Source of the DNA: Candidatus Gastranaerophilales bacterium
GTDB taxonomy: Bacteria > Cyanobacteriota > Vampirovibrionia > Gastranaerophilales > Gastranaerophilaceae
Length of the DNA stretch: 64,000 nucleotides
Direction of reading: 5' to 3'
Assembly (NCBI GenBank): GCA_944324825.1
Contig: CALUXU010000008.1
Location: 19,450-83,449 of the forward strand
Numbering within the stretch: position 1 is the stretch's first letter; each line of letters starts with the position of its first letter. The notes beneath the pieces are model-generated. The model was given only the letters and a program-made list of their open reading frames with translations, did not search any database and was not told the origin of the DNA. Of this stretch, positions 32,239 to 40,910 are shown in pieces. The position numbers and the translations under genes were made by a program.

Positions 32239-32888
32239 AATTAACTCCTCAGGTAACAAAAACTACAGATTTTATTTTTAGACATTTTTCCGAAGATATC
32301 GGTTCTGTTTTAATATGGACTACAATTGGCGGTTGGATAGCATCTTCTGCCGCTCAAATATGCGGTATTTGGCGAAACCCTAATTATACCAAGGAACAAA
32401 AATCTTTTATGATTCCTCAGGAAATAGGTGATGCGAGTATGAATATTCTTTCATTCTTCGCTATAACCATGCCTTTGAAAAAACTTGCCAATAAATTGGT
32501 AAAAACAGGCAAAATTATTCCATTGAAGTTAGTTTCTAAGATTGCAAGGCATGGTGACAGTCATAAAATAGGAACATATGATTTTGATATTCCTAAGCTT
32601 CCGTATTTCCAAAGCGGTAATATCGCAAAAACGTATAATTCTTTTCACAATTTTATGAGTACTACTGCTGCGGTTGTAGGTGGTGTTGTATCAAGTAATA
32701 TAGTTACCCCTCATTTGCGTAACAGAATAGCATCAAAAAGACAAAATCAAACAAAGTTAAAACTTGATTTTATAGAAAATAGTATGCAGAATAATGTTCC
32801 GATTCAACAACAGACTGAGCCTGTTCCATTAAGACCAATAGATAATTCTCCGTTTGATAAATTTAAAACGCGTGTAATGTCTATTTAA
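32235..32888 (+). CDS. Unrecognised membrane protein (second of a pair)
   Basis: A 217-residue protein with a good SD (GAGGAG, nine bases before ATG). Hydrophobic segments are at 'IGSVLIWTTIGGWIASSAAQICGIW' (about 18-42), 'MNILSFFAITMPLKKL' and 'STTAAVVGGVVSSNIVTPHL' (about 142-161). The rest is basic and proline/glutamine-rich at the C-terminus. It is coupled to the preceding gene by a 4-base overlap. The pair shares the theme of glycine/alanine-rich membrane segments but no clear sequence similarity. A promoter and tRNA-derived repeats follow directly. Confidence 0.55.
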   Translation: MKLTPQVTKTTDFIFRHFSEDIGSVLIWTTIGGWIASSAAQICGIWRNPNYTKEQKSFMIPQEIGDASMNILSFFAITMPLKKLANKLVKTGKIIPLKLVSKIARHGDSHKIGTYDFDIPKLPYFQSGNIAKTYNSFHNFMSTTAAVVGGVVSSNIVTPHLRNRIASKRQNQTKLKLDFIENSMQNNVPIQQQTEPVPLRPIDNSPFDKFKTRVMSI

Positions 32889-32896
32889 AATACTAT

Positions 32897-32925
32897 TTGA
32901 CATTAGAATATGTTTTGGATACTAT
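32897..32925 (+). promoter_or_regulatory. Consensus promoter for the repeat/tRNA-Val transcript
   Basis: Perfect -35 TTGACA (32897-32902), spacing 17, -10 TACTAT (32920-32925). Transcription would start about 30 bases before the first 113-bp unit and run through both units into tRNA-Val. Confidence 0.75.
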
Positions 32926-32965
32926 TTTAATTGTCGAAGGGCATTTGGCTCTGATAATTTAATAA

Positions 32966-33191
32966 GGGCGTTTAGCTCAGTTGCCCGGTGAGAGTTTACT
33001 CTCACGAATGTAGAAAATCTGCGTCGATGAGGCGCTCTACAAACTGAGATGACAATTGAAGATTTTAAAATTAGGTGCGGGCGTTTAGCTCAGTTGCCCA
33101 GTGAGAGTTTACTCTCACGAATGTAGAAAATCTGCGTCGATGAGGCGCTCTACAAACTGAGATGACAATTGAAGATTTTAAAATTAGGTGC
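32966..33191 (+). repeat. Two tandem 113-bp tRNA-derived units
   Basis: Units at 32966-33078 and 33079-33191 differ at a single base (position 22, G/A). Each begins with GGGCGTTTAGCTCAGTTG, the exact first 18 nt of the tRNA-Val that follows, then contains a perfect hairpin GTGAGAG-TTTA-CTCTCAC, a TGTAGA/TCTACA stem, and near the end an inverted D-arm-like stretch (CAAACTGAG) that can pair back with CTCAGTTG. The period ends exactly where the tRNA begins. This is neither a CRISPR nor a complete tRNA. Confidence 0.85.
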
Positions 33192-33267
33192 GGGCGTTTA
33201 GCTCAGTTGGTAGAGCGTCTCCCTTACAAGGAGAGGGTCAGAAGTTCGAGTCTTCTAACGCCCACCA
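33192..33267 (+). tRNA. tRNA-Val(TAC)
   Basis: 76 nt with encoded CCA. Acceptor GGGCGTT/AACGCCC, D-arm GCTCAGTTGGTAGAGC, anticodon stem TCTCC/GGAGA with loop CTTACAA (anticodon TAC at 33225-33227), T-arm GGTTCGAGTCT-type (AGAAGTTCGAGTCTTCT). It is cotranscribed with the two upstream 113-bp units. Confidence 0.95.
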
Positions 33268-33269
33268 TT

Positions 33270-33303
33270 AAAAGGACAGTAACTTTTGTTATTGTCCTTT
33301 TTA
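33270..33303 (+). terminator. Terminator after tRNA-Val
   Basis: 14-bp stem (AAAAGGACAGTAAC/GTTATTGTCCTTTT with one G-T pair) and loop TTTT followed by T-rich sequence. Confidence 0.9.
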
Positions 33304-33395
33304 TTTTGTTTAGTTATGTTATACCACCGGCTAATTGTTTTTAATATATTTTAATGCTAATATATTAATACAATGTACGATTGGATTAATATATT

Positions 33396-33731
33396 ATGCC
33401 TAAAAAGTTTATTAGTATTGATTTAGATGGAGTATTGAATAATTATAGAGGTAATTATGAAAAGGATAAAATTTCACCTTTAAGAGAAGGGGCTCTTGAT
33501 TTTATAAAAAAACTTGCATCTGATTTTAATATAGAAATTTATACGGTACGCGATAAAGAGCTTGTTAAGGATTGGCTCAAAGAGAATGATTTAATAGATT
33601 TTGTTTTCGGAATAACTAATGAAAAAAATCCTAAAACCTCTATTTTTTTAGATGACAGAGCGATAAATTTTAACGGTGATTTCCAGTGCGCTTATGAAAG
33701 TATACAAAGTTTTAAACCGCATTGGAAATGA
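33396..33731 (+). CDS. HAD-superfamily phosphatase, 5'-nucleotidase-like
   Basis: A 111-residue small HAD protein: motif I SIDLDGVLNNY (DxDG nucleophile and acid), motif II 'EIYTVRD', and motif III/IV near 'SIFLDDRAINFNG' (DD). The short length and DDRA-x-NF pattern resemble single-domain 5'(3')-deoxyribonucleotidase or YorS-like phosphatases without a cap. The substrate is unknown. There is no SD (TTAATATATT before ATG). It is convergent to the exonuclease gene, four bases apart. Confidence 0.75.
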   Translation: MPKKFISIDLDGVLNNYRGNYEKDKISPLREGALDFIKKLASDFNIEIYTVRDKELVKDWLKENDLIDFVFGITNEKNPKTSIFLDDRAINFNGDFQCAYESIQSFKPHWK

Positions 33732-33735
33732 TTGG

Positions 33736-34281
33736 TTATAAAAGAGTTTGTTGAACATACGGAGGTTCAATTCTTCCTGTAAGGTTGTTGTAGACTTCGT
33801 ATGTTATATAGCAATCCTTTAACCCTCTGTGGTTGTTGCGTGTATCAATATCGTAATTTTGGGCAATTGTTGATAGTTTGTAATTCTTGAGATTTAATAC
33901 TTTTCTTGCTATGAACAGTGTATCCATACTTTCATTTTTTAACTCTTGATTAAAATACTTTTTTAATTTATTTTGTATGAAACTTATATCAAATCTTACG
34001 TTGTGGCCGAGTATAATATCGTCTGAAACAAATTCTACAAGTTTGGGGAGTACATCTTTAATATCAGGGGCACTGTTAAGCATACTGTTTGTAATCCCTG
34101 TTAAGTTTGTTATAAATGCGCTGATTTCTCGTTTAGGGTTTACAAGGGTAGAAAATTCTTCAACCACTTTATTATCCCGAACTTTTAATCCGGAAAGCTC
34201 GATAATATCATCACTGTATGGACTTATTCCTGTTGTTTCAATATCTATAACAGTATAATTATCAGGTAGTTTGTCTGCCAT
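33736..34281 (-). CDS. DnaQ-like 3'-5' exonuclease (DEDDh)
   Basis: A 181-residue stand-alone exonuclease domain. Exo I VIDIETTGISP (D and E), Exo II 'LGHNVRFDISF' (D) and Exo III 'HRGLKDCYITYEVYN' (H and D) are all intact. It could be the proofreading epsilon subunit of DNA polymerase III or a related repair/RNA exonuclease. It starts one base inside the miaB stop (TAATG) and is therefore coupled to miaB. Confidence 0.85.
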   Translation of the reverse strand: MADKLPDNYTVIDIETTGISPYSDDIIELSGLKVRDNKVVEEFSTLVNPKREISAFITNLTGITNSMLNSAPDIKDVLPKLVEFVSDDIILGHNVRFDISFIQNKLKKYFNQELKNESMDTLFIARKVLNLKNYKLSTIAQNYDIDTRNNHRGLKDCYITYEVYNNLTGRIEPPYVQQTLL

Positions 34282-35597
34282 TAAATCAATTCTCCTTTTA
34301 GGTACCAGGTTTTTGCGCCGGTTATTTTTACATTAACAAATTCGCCGATTCTGTTTTCTTCACAAGGTACGTGCACCATTTTGTTGTTTCTTGTTCTGCC
34401 TGATATTATATTAGTCCCTTTATGGTTTTCAAACTTTTCAACTAAAATTTCCATGTCACGCCCTATATATTTGTTATTTGATTTGAGACAGGCTTCTCTA
34501 ACTGTTTCATTTAATCTGGCAAGCCGTTCTTCTTTGACTTCTTTGGATAAGTATTTATCAACCCATTTTGCTGCAACAGTACCTTCTCGAGGCGAGTAGG
34601 CGGCTGTATTTGAGTAATCCAGTTCCAATTTAAGAATTTCATCCAATGTATGCTGGAATTGTTCTTCTGTTTCTCCCGGGAATCCTGCAATAAAGTCGCT
34701 TGTAATTGTTACATCTTTAACTTTTTCTCTTATGTGATTACATATTTGTGTATATGTTGCAACGTCATAACGTCGGTTCATTTTCTTTAAAAGTTCGTCA
34801 TCACCGGATTGCATAGGGATATGGAAGTATTCGCAGACTTTATCCAGCTCAACCACGGTGTCGATAAGTTCTTCCGTTATATCTGTCGGATAAGAGGTTA
34901 CAAATCTGATTCTAAAGTTGCCGTCAAGAGTGTTAATGGCTCTTAAAAGCCCTGATAAATTTACATCTTCGCCTGCTTCGTTTACTCCGTGGTAACTGTC
35001 AACATTTTGTCCTAAAAGGGTTATTTCTTTGAAGCCTTCCGATAATGCTTTTTTTACTTCGTTCATAATCTGTTCAAATTTTCTCGAGCGTTCCCTTCCT
35101 CTTGTATATGGAACAATGCAGTATGAACAGAAGTTGTTGCAGCCTTCCATAATCGGCACCCAGGCATTGACTCCTTTTTTTCTTATTATATCAAGGTTAT
35201 CTTCAGAGTACGGGATTTCTTCTGCGGAGCAGATTCTTTCCCCTTTTTCTATTCGTTTAATCAATTCCGGAAGTTCGTAGAGTCTGTGTGTACCCAGAAC
35301 CAAATCAACGTATGGAGCACGTTTAAACAAGTCTTCTTTTTTTTGTTGTGCAACGCAGCCTGCAAAAACTATTTTAAGATTCGGTCTGGATTTTTTCCAT
35401 TTTCCCCAGGTTCCGATTGCGCTGAATGCTTTATCCTCAGAAAGTTGTCTGATTGAACATGTATTTATAATCAGCAAATCAGCCTCTTTGGCTTCTTGTG
35501 TTTGCTCATAGTCAAGCCATTGAAGCATTCCAAGCATTCTTTCCTCGTCTGATTTATTCATTTGACAGCCCAGTGTTTCTATATAAACTTTTTTCAT
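34281..35597 (-). CDS. miaB: tRNA-2-methylthio-N6-dimethylallyladenosine synthase MiaB
   Basis: A 438-residue radical SAM methylthiotransferase that converts i6A37 to ms2i6A37 in tRNAs reading U-starting codons. N-terminal domain with three cluster cysteines (CQMNKSD, NTCSIR, AGCVAQQK), radical SAM site CNNFCSYCIVPYTRGRERS, 'IPMQSGDDELLKKMNRRY', and a C-terminal TRAM domain. I chose ATG 35597, preceded by GGATTGGAG. A longer frame at 35651 would read through the tRNA-Arg gene. It is coupled downstream to the exonuclease. Confidence 0.93.
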   Translation of the reverse strand: MKKVYIETLGCQMNKSDEERMLGMLQWLDYEQTQEAKEADLLIINTCSIRQLSEDKAFSAIGTWGKWKKSRPNLKIVFAGCVAQQKKEDLFKRAPYVDLVLGTHRLYELPELIKRIEKGERICSAEEIPYSEDNLDIIRKKGVNAWVPIMEGCNNFCSYCIVPYTRGRERSRKFEQIMNEVKKALSEGFKEITLLGQNVDSYHGVNEAGEDVNLSGLLRAINTLDGNFRIRFVTSYPTDITEELIDTVVELDKVCEYFHIPMQSGDDELLKKMNRRYDVATYTQICNHIREKVKDVTITSDFIAGFPGETEEQFQHTLDEILKLELDYSNTAAYSPREGTVAAKWVDKYLSKEVKEERLARLNETVREACLKSNNKYIGRDMEILVEKFENHKGTNIISGRTRNNKMVHVPCEENRIGEFVNVKITGAKTWYLKGELI

Positions 35598-35618
35598 CTC
35601 CAATCCTTTCTGAAAATA

Positions 35619-35692
35619 TATGCCCGATGGGGATCGAACCCATGACCTCAAGTTTCGGAAACTTGCACTCTATCCTACTGAGCTACGGGCAC
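35619..35692 (-). tRNA. tRNA-Arg(CCG)
   Basis: 74 nt, no encoded CCA. Read on the - strand: acceptor GTGCCCG, D-arm GCTCAGTAGGATAGAGT, anticodon loop with CCG (35658-35656) on a CAAGTTT/AAACTTG stem, T-arm GGGTTCGATCCCC-type, 3' strand CGGGCAT with a G-U first pair. It lies between miaB and the U32 gene, as part of the same strand block. Confidence 0.9.
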
Positions 35693-35724
35693 TTGATATG
35701 CTTTATATTATTATACTTCAAACA

Positions 35725-37464
35725 TTATCCTAAAATAATCATCTCGCAATTTTTACAGTCGAATTTGAGTTCATACTTTTTGTTTCTGTCATCAACGAGA
35801 AACAGCTTTTGCGGAGATTTACACATATTAAGCGCATATTTTATACAGTGTTTGGTTCGCATAAGCTCTATTTTATGTGAACAGCCGGCTTCGTAGGCAG
35901 GTTCCGTGATTTTACAGCCGCAGTTTTTATAAAATTCCTTGGCTTTTGTGTTAAATACGTTCGCTTTATAATCATCCTGCTGTTTATAGTATTTTGTGTA
36001 GGTTAATTCTTTTTGCTCTTCTCTTGTGTAGTTGTTCAATCTTTCTTTAAGAAGATTTGCTGTCAGCTCACGTCTTAGTTCATTTATTTTCGATAACGGC
36101 AGGAACGGAGTTGGGGTATCCAGTGTGATTTTATTTATTTCAAAAATTGTATCCCCTGATTTTTTCATTTGGGTTATGAAATTGTTGTTCATGTTTTCCT
36201 GGTTTTTAGCTTTTTCTCCTGACGGTAATTTTAGGCTGACCTTGTTTCCGTCTTCATCCTCTGCCGTAATTACATTGTTATTGATGATTATATCGACACT
36301 AATTTTTCTTAGAATTTTGGTATTAATTAAATTCTTTTCGTATAGGGCGTCTTTATTTCTGAAAACGCTCATCCCATGCTTTATATCGGGCATTTTATTA
36401 GGATAAATTTTGTTATTTTCTACTTTGTTAATAAGACACCCGCTGTCTTCAATTAACAGTCCGTCTTGCGGATTAAGTTGTTTTTTTGTATCTGTTTCAA
36501 AAAAGTTTTTCCCGATTCTGGTAATTTTACCGATGTATTCACCTTTATATCCGTCCAGATTAAAACAATCTTTTCTTTTTTCAAGGAAATAATCTGTATA
36601 TCCTCTGTTGAAGCTTTTTGTTATATCAGGTTCAAAATTTGTAATTACTGTCCCTGATGAGGTTTTTTCGCAGATGTTGTCCAGTTTTCGTCTGTAATAT
36701 AAGACAACGTTCTTAACGTATTCTTTATCTTTTAGCCTTCCTTCTATTTTAAAAGATTTTACTCCGATATTGACCAGTTCTTGTAAGTGTTTGGAGGCAT
36801 TAAAATCTTTTGTCGACAAGAGAGGTTTATTTTTTACAATGTATTCACCTTTGTCGTTTATAAGCGAATATAGTTTTCTGCAAGGCTGTGCGCACTCTCC
36901 CCTGTTTGCTGAGCGTCCGCCTATTGACTGGCTCAGGTAGCATTGTCCGCTGTATGATACGCACAGTGCACCGTGGATAAAGCATTCAAGCTCTATATTG
37001 GTTTGGTTTTTAATCTCACGGATTTGTTTGAGTGATAATTCCCTTGCGAGTACAACTCTTGGGAGTCCGAGTTTTTCAAAAAAAATAACCTTATCTAAAT
37101 CTCTGTTATCGCATTGTGTACTGATATGTAACGGTATCGGCGGAATTTCTTTATCGATTGCAAGTTTTAAAATACCTGTATCTTGAATGATAAGACCGTC
37201 AACTCCAATATTATAAAGCTTTTTTATTAATTCTTTGACTTCATCCAATTCTATATCTGTCACGATAGTATTAACTGTCACGTATATTTTTACATAGAAT
37301 TGGTGGGCATACTCAACAAGTTCTTTTAAATCCTCAATGGAATTCCCTGCTTTATATCTTGCTCCGAATGACGGACCGCCTATATAAACTGCATCAGCAC
37401 CGCAATCAATAGCGATTTTCGCTGTTTCTAAATCTTTTGCAGGTGCCAGCAGTTCTGTTTTCAT
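35725..37464 (-). CDS. U32 family protein, RlhA-like RNA hydroxylation enzyme
   Basis: A 579-residue protein with the U32 core: ELLAPAKDLETAKIAIDCGA, 'ADAVYIGGPSFGAR', and the signature 'ELECFIHGALCVSYSGQCYLSQSIGGRSANRGECAQPCRKLY' whose cysteines bind an iron-sulfur cluster. The C-terminal third (DUF3656-like region and a cysteine-rich end with KHCIKYALN) matches the long type exemplified by RlhA, which hydroxylates 23S rRNA C2501 using prephenate. The related TrhP forms ho5U34 in tRNA. Which RNA is modified here is not clear. It is next to miaB and tRNA-Arg. Confidence 0.8.
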   Translation of the reverse strand: MKTELLAPAKDLETAKIAIDCGADAVYIGGPSFGARYKAGNSIEDLKELVEYAHQFYVKIYVTVNTIVTDIELDEVKELIKKLYNIGVDGLIIQDTGILKLAIDKEIPPIPLHISTQCDNRDLDKVIFFEKLGLPRVVLARELSLKQIREIKNQTNIELECFIHGALCVSYSGQCYLSQSIGGRSANRGECAQPCRKLYSLINDKGEYIVKNKPLLSTKDFNASKHLQELVNIGVKSFKIEGRLKDKEYVKNVVLYYRRKLDNICEKTSSGTVITNFEPDITKSFNRGYTDYFLEKRKDCFNLDGYKGEYIGKITRIGKNFFETDTKKQLNPQDGLLIEDSGCLINKVENNKIYPNKMPDIKHGMSVFRNKDALYEKNLINTKILRKISVDIIINNNVITAEDEDGNKVSLKLPSGEKAKNQENMNNNFITQMKKSGDTIFEINKITLDTPTPFLPLSKINELRRELTANLLKERLNNYTREEQKELTYTKYYKQQDDYKANVFNTKAKEFYKNCGCKITEPAYEAGCSHKIELMRTKHCIKYALNMCKSPQKLFLVDDRNKKYELKFDCKNCEMIILG

Positions 37465-37482
37465 TAAAAATTTTTCCCTTTT

Positions 37483-38454
37483 TTAAACGGCAGGTGTTGT
37501 TGTCTCAAGTTGTTTAGGAGTGTTTGCTCCTTTATCCTTCCAGATATCTATAAGTACTGAACAGAAGAATATACTTGAATACGTTCCGACTGTTATACCT
37601 AAAATCATTGCAAGTACAAAGTTTTTAGTTGTAACTCCGCCGAAGAAGTATAATGCAAACAATGTAATTAATGTTGTTAACGATGTATTAATACTTCTTG
37701 CAAGGGTTTGATTAATACTGTAATTAATAATTTCGCTAAATGTCATTTTCTTTGAATAGTATCTCAAGTTTTCACGAATACGGTCAAAAACAACGATTGT
37801 ATCATGAACAGAGAAACCTATAACCGTTAATACCGCGGTTACAAACAGTGCATCAATTTCTACCCCGTAGAATATTCCGAGTAGTGCAAATACTCCGCAT
37901 ACAAAGATTACGTCGTGAACCAGACCTAATATTGCAGCGAGTGCATAATCAAATTGGAATCTTATAGTAAGGTAGCAAATAATACCTAAAAGTGCTAATG
38001 TCAGAGCCATTAAAGAATTTTTAAAAAGCTCTTTACCCATTGTTGGGCCGACAGATGCAACTTGAACCAGTTGAGCATCAGGGTAATCTTTTTGTATAAC
38101 TTGTGTTATTTTTTGTTGAACATCAGATTTGCTGTCAATGAATTTTGTTCTGATAGAAATCATTGCTTTTAAATCTGTTTTATTTTTTGCGTTAACGTTT
38201 ACTATTTGAATATATGGATTTTCGATGTTGCTCTTTTCCAGATTTTCTCTGATTTGCGACATTTCTTCATTAGTCACATCCTTTTTGACTCCGTATTGGA
38301 GAGTTGTACCTCCGGTATAATCAATACCAACTTTCAAAGGTGTATGTGTCGGCGTTTTTATTGTCAAATATGCCATTCCGATTATTCCCGGTAAAATTAA
38401 TAATGCGGTAAAGGCTAAACACCAAAATCTAATTTTTACTATATCAAGTTTCAT
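37483..38454 (-). CDS. secF: Protein translocase subunit SecF
   Basis: A 323-residue RND-family membrane protein working with SecD to drive the last step of Sec export with the proton gradient. One N-terminal helix ('WCLAFTALLILPGIIGMAYL'), a periplasmic domain with VGIDYTGGTTLQYG, and five C-terminal helices with 'DALFVTAVLTVIGFSVHDTIVVFDRIRENLR' (conserved D-R-I-R-E) and 'SINTSLTTLITLFALYFFGG'. It follows secD after 18 bases, on the - strand. Confidence 0.95.
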   Translation of the reverse strand: MKLDIVKIRFWCLAFTALLILPGIIGMAYLTIKTPTHTPLKVGIDYTGGTTLQYGVKKDVTNEEMSQIRENLEKSNIENPYIQIVNVNAKNKTDLKAMISIRTKFIDSKSDVQQKITQVIQKDYPDAQLVQVASVGPTMGKELFKNSLMALTLALLGIICYLTIRFQFDYALAAILGLVHDVIFVCGVFALLGIFYGVEIDALFVTAVLTVIGFSVHDTIVVFDRIRENLRYYSKKMTFSEIINYSINQTLARSINTSLTTLITLFALYFFGGVTTKNFVLAMILGITVGTYSSIFFCSVLIDIWKDKGANTPKQLETTTPAV

Positions 38455-38472
38455 AATATATAACCTTTCTTT

Positions 38473-39789
38473 TTAGTCAATAATTCCGAATTTTGCATTT
38501 TCTTTCTTAGATTCAGTTACCTGATACCCTTGGCCTATTTCACTTTTTCTCAGGCCGAACAATTCAGGGTGTGTAAGAGTTTTGGTACCAAAAATCAATA
38601 ACATAAAGTTTTTAGTTACCGTAATTGCCGTGAACATAGAAACAACTACACCGAGTGCAAGAGTTAAAGCGAAACCTTTAACAATACTTGTTCCGAGGCA
38701 ATAAAGAATTACACAGGTAATAATTGTAGTCATATTTGAGTCGAAAATACTTGTAAACGCTCTGTCAAAACCGCTGTTAATTGCAGTAAACAGAGTTCTT
38801 CCGGCTCTTAATTCTTCTTTCGTCCTTTCAAAAATAAGAATATTGGCATCGACCGCCATACCTATACTCAGGATAAAACCTGCAATACCTGCAAGTGTCA
38901 TTGTAACCGGAATAGTTTTAAATGCCGCAAATAAAATAAGACCATATATACATAAAGCTACGTCTGCAATTAAACCAGGGAGTCTATAATATGCAACCAT
39001 AAATAACATTACAAGTCCAAGACCTATCATGCCGGCAATTTTTGATTTCGCAATACTGTCCGCTCCAAGAGTCGGTCCGACAGTGTTTTCTTCAACAATT
39101 TTAGCCGGAACAGGAAGAGCTCCTGCGTTAAGTAAGTCTACCATTTTCTTTGCTTCTTCATATTGGAAACCGTTATCTCCGCCAGAGATTTGGGCTCTGC
39201 CTTCAAGGATTGGTTCTCTGATAACCGGAGCCGATTGCATTTCTCCGTTGAAGAATATTGCCATTGGTTTTCCTACTAACGCTCTTGTAAGTTTTGCGAA
39301 TTTTCTTGTTCCTTCTGCGTTGAATTCTAAATCAACAACCCACTGACCGTTTGATGAGTTTGTACTCAGATTCGCTTTAGACAAATCTTTACCGGTTAGA
39401 CCTGTTGATATCCAGTTTTCGGTATACATATCATTAGAAGACGGCATTGGAGCTTTGAATTCTAATTCTGCAGTATCACCGATAAATGCTTTGGCTTGTT
39501 CTAAATCGGAAACATCAGGAATTTCTACAACCAGTCTGTTTTCACCGGAACGTTGTACAACAGTTTCTGCAACACCAAGTTTGTTAACACGGTTTTCTAT
39601 TGCAAACAGCAAACTGTCCATCATATCAGGTGTTACTTTTGCAATAGAGCTTGTTGTCTGTGCTTCAAGAACCAATCTTGAACCCCCGACCAAATCCAGA
39701 CCAAGTTTTGTTGGTTTTGTAAAAATTAAAAAGATTGATGTTATTACTATTGCAACAATAGCCCAAAACATTATAATTCTATTTTTCAT
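38473..39789 (-). CDS. secD: Protein translocase subunit SecD
   Basis: A 438-residue partner of SecF. N-terminal helix 'IIMFWAIVAIVITSIFLIF', then LGLDLVGGSRLVLE and the P1 periplasmic domain ('NRVNKLGVAETVVQRSGENRLVVEIPDV'), 'SGGDNGFQYEEAKKMVDLLNAGALPVP', and a C-terminal membrane block with 'GFILSIGMAVDANILIFERTKEELRAGRTLFTAI' (D-A-N and ER-x-KEE motifs). The length is somewhat shorter than in E. coli because the periplasmic domain is reduced, which is common in cyanobacterial-type SecD. Confidence 0.95.
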   Translation of the reverse strand: MKNRIIMFWAIVAIVITSIFLIFTKPTKLGLDLVGGSRLVLEAQTTSSIAKVTPDMMDSLLFAIENRVNKLGVAETVVQRSGENRLVVEIPDVSDLEQAKAFIGDTAELEFKAPMPSSNDMYTENWISTGLTGKDLSKANLSTNSSNGQWVVDLEFNAEGTRKFAKLTRALVGKPMAIFFNGEMQSAPVIREPILEGRAQISGGDNGFQYEEAKKMVDLLNAGALPVPAKIVEENTVGPTLGADSIAKSKIAGMIGLGLVMLFMVAYYRLPGLIADVALCIYGLILFAAFKTIPVTMTLAGIAGFILSIGMAVDANILIFERTKEELRAGRTLFTAINSGFDRAFTSIFDSNMTTIITCVILYCLGTSIVKGFALTLALGVVVSMFTAITVTKNFMLLIFGTKTLTHPELFGLRKSEIGQGYQVTESKKENAKFGIID

Positions 39790-39858
39790 CTATTTGTTAA
39801 ACTCCCTATTAAAATTTATAATCATTTACTTAAACTTATTTTAACAGAAACAATATTA

Positions 39859-40761
39859 TTACAATAATGCCATCAGGTTAGCCCTGGTCGACTTGATTGT
39901 ACTCATAAGTTCTGATTTTTCATCTTCTGTTAGTCTGACAAGCGGTTGTCTGACGTAGTCATTTATTAAGCCCATATCAGCCAACGCTGCTTTAACAGGT
40001 GTAGGATTTGGTGCCATAAACAGTTTTCTGAATACCGGATACAATTTGTTATGAAGATTTCTGGCTTTAACAATATTTCCGGATTTGAATTCTTTAATCA
40101 TCATTTTTATTTCGTTCCCGAAAATATGTGATGCAACAGATATTACTCCGTGAACACCCAGTGACATCATCGGTAATGTCAAACTGTCATCTCCGCTTAG
40201 AATAGTAAAATCTTCCGGAGTATTAATATTAAGTTCCGTTATTGTGTCCATATCTCCGTAGCTTTGTTTAAGAGCAGCGATATTATTATATTTTTCGGCT
40301 AAGGTTTTTACGGTATCCACAGCCATATTTACACCGGTTCTTGACGGGATGTTGTACATAACTATAGGTAGTTTAACAGCTTCCGCAATAGCGGAAAAAT
40401 GTTCTATCATCCCTTTTTGTGACGGTTTATTGTAGTAAGGTACAACACATAGTATTCCGTCTGCACCTTCTTGTTCGGCAAGCTTGGACATCTCTACCGC
40501 TGTTTTTGTACTGTTTGAGCCTGTTCCCATTATTATTTTAGAATCGTTTTTGACACCTTTTTTTGCGGCATGAAGTATTTTAATTTCTTCTTCATGTGTA
40601 AGAGTTGGTGATTCTCCCGTTGTTCCGGTAACAACTATTGAGTCTGAGCCGTTTTCTGTCAGATAGTTTGCAAGCTGTTCGACCTTATTATAGTCAACAT
40701 CACCATTATCAAGCATTGGTGTAACCATTGCTGTAAGCACTTCCCCGGTGTCAAATCTCAT
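39859..40761 (-). CDS. dapA: 4-hydroxy-tetrahydrodipicolinate synthase
   Basis: A 300-residue TIM-barrel lyase condensing pyruvate with aspartate semialdehyde, the first step of the lysine and diaminopimelate branch that feeds peptidoglycan. VTGTTGESPTL contains the catalytic threonines, 'PIVMYNIPSRTGVNM' the tyrosine and substrate arginine, and 'NIAALKQSYGD' the Schiff-base lysine. Length and motif spacing are normal. It is divergent from mtnP across 149 bp. Confidence 0.94.
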   Translation of the reverse strand: MRFDTGEVLTAMVTPMLDNGDVDYNKVEQLANYLTENGSDSIVVTGTTGESPTLTHEEEIKILHAAKKGVKNDSKIIMGTGSNSTKTAVEMSKLAEQEGADGILCVVPYYNKPSQKGMIEHFSAIAEAVKLPIVMYNIPSRTGVNMAVDTVKTLAEKYNNIAALKQSYGDMDTITELNINTPEDFTILSGDDSLTLPMMSLGVHGVISVASHIFGNEIKMMIKEFKSGNIVKARNLHNKLYPVFRKLFMAPNPTPVKAALADMGLINDYVRQPLVRLTEDEKSELMSTIKSTRANLMALL

Positions 40762-40849
40762 AACTTATACCTCTTTTTAAATATTATTCAAATTAATTAT
40801 AAAACAAAAAACTAAGTTGGGATGTAAATAAATATTAACCGAATGAGAA

Positions 40850-40878
40850 ATTCATAACTTTGTGTTATATTAGTATAA
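40850..40878 (+). promoter_or_regulatory. Promoter upstream of mtnP
   Basis: TTCATA at 40850-40855 and TATAAT at 40873-40878, spacing 17. The gene's SD (AGGAGG) follows at about 40900. Confidence 0.45.
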
Positions 40879-40910
40879 TCTTATTAATTTATCTTGTAGG
40901 AGGATTATAA

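Noticed and set aside
32966..33191. CRISPR array
   Set aside because: Only two long, nearly identical 113-bp units with no unique spacers and no cas genes; each begins with tRNA sequence.
33162..33344. Small protein-coding gene across tRNA-Val
   Set aside because: The frame runs through the tRNA and its terminator and has no SD.
36032..36406. 124-residue hydrophobic protein on the + strand
   Set aside because: Antisense to the U32 gene; hydrophobicity comes from the complement of charged codons.
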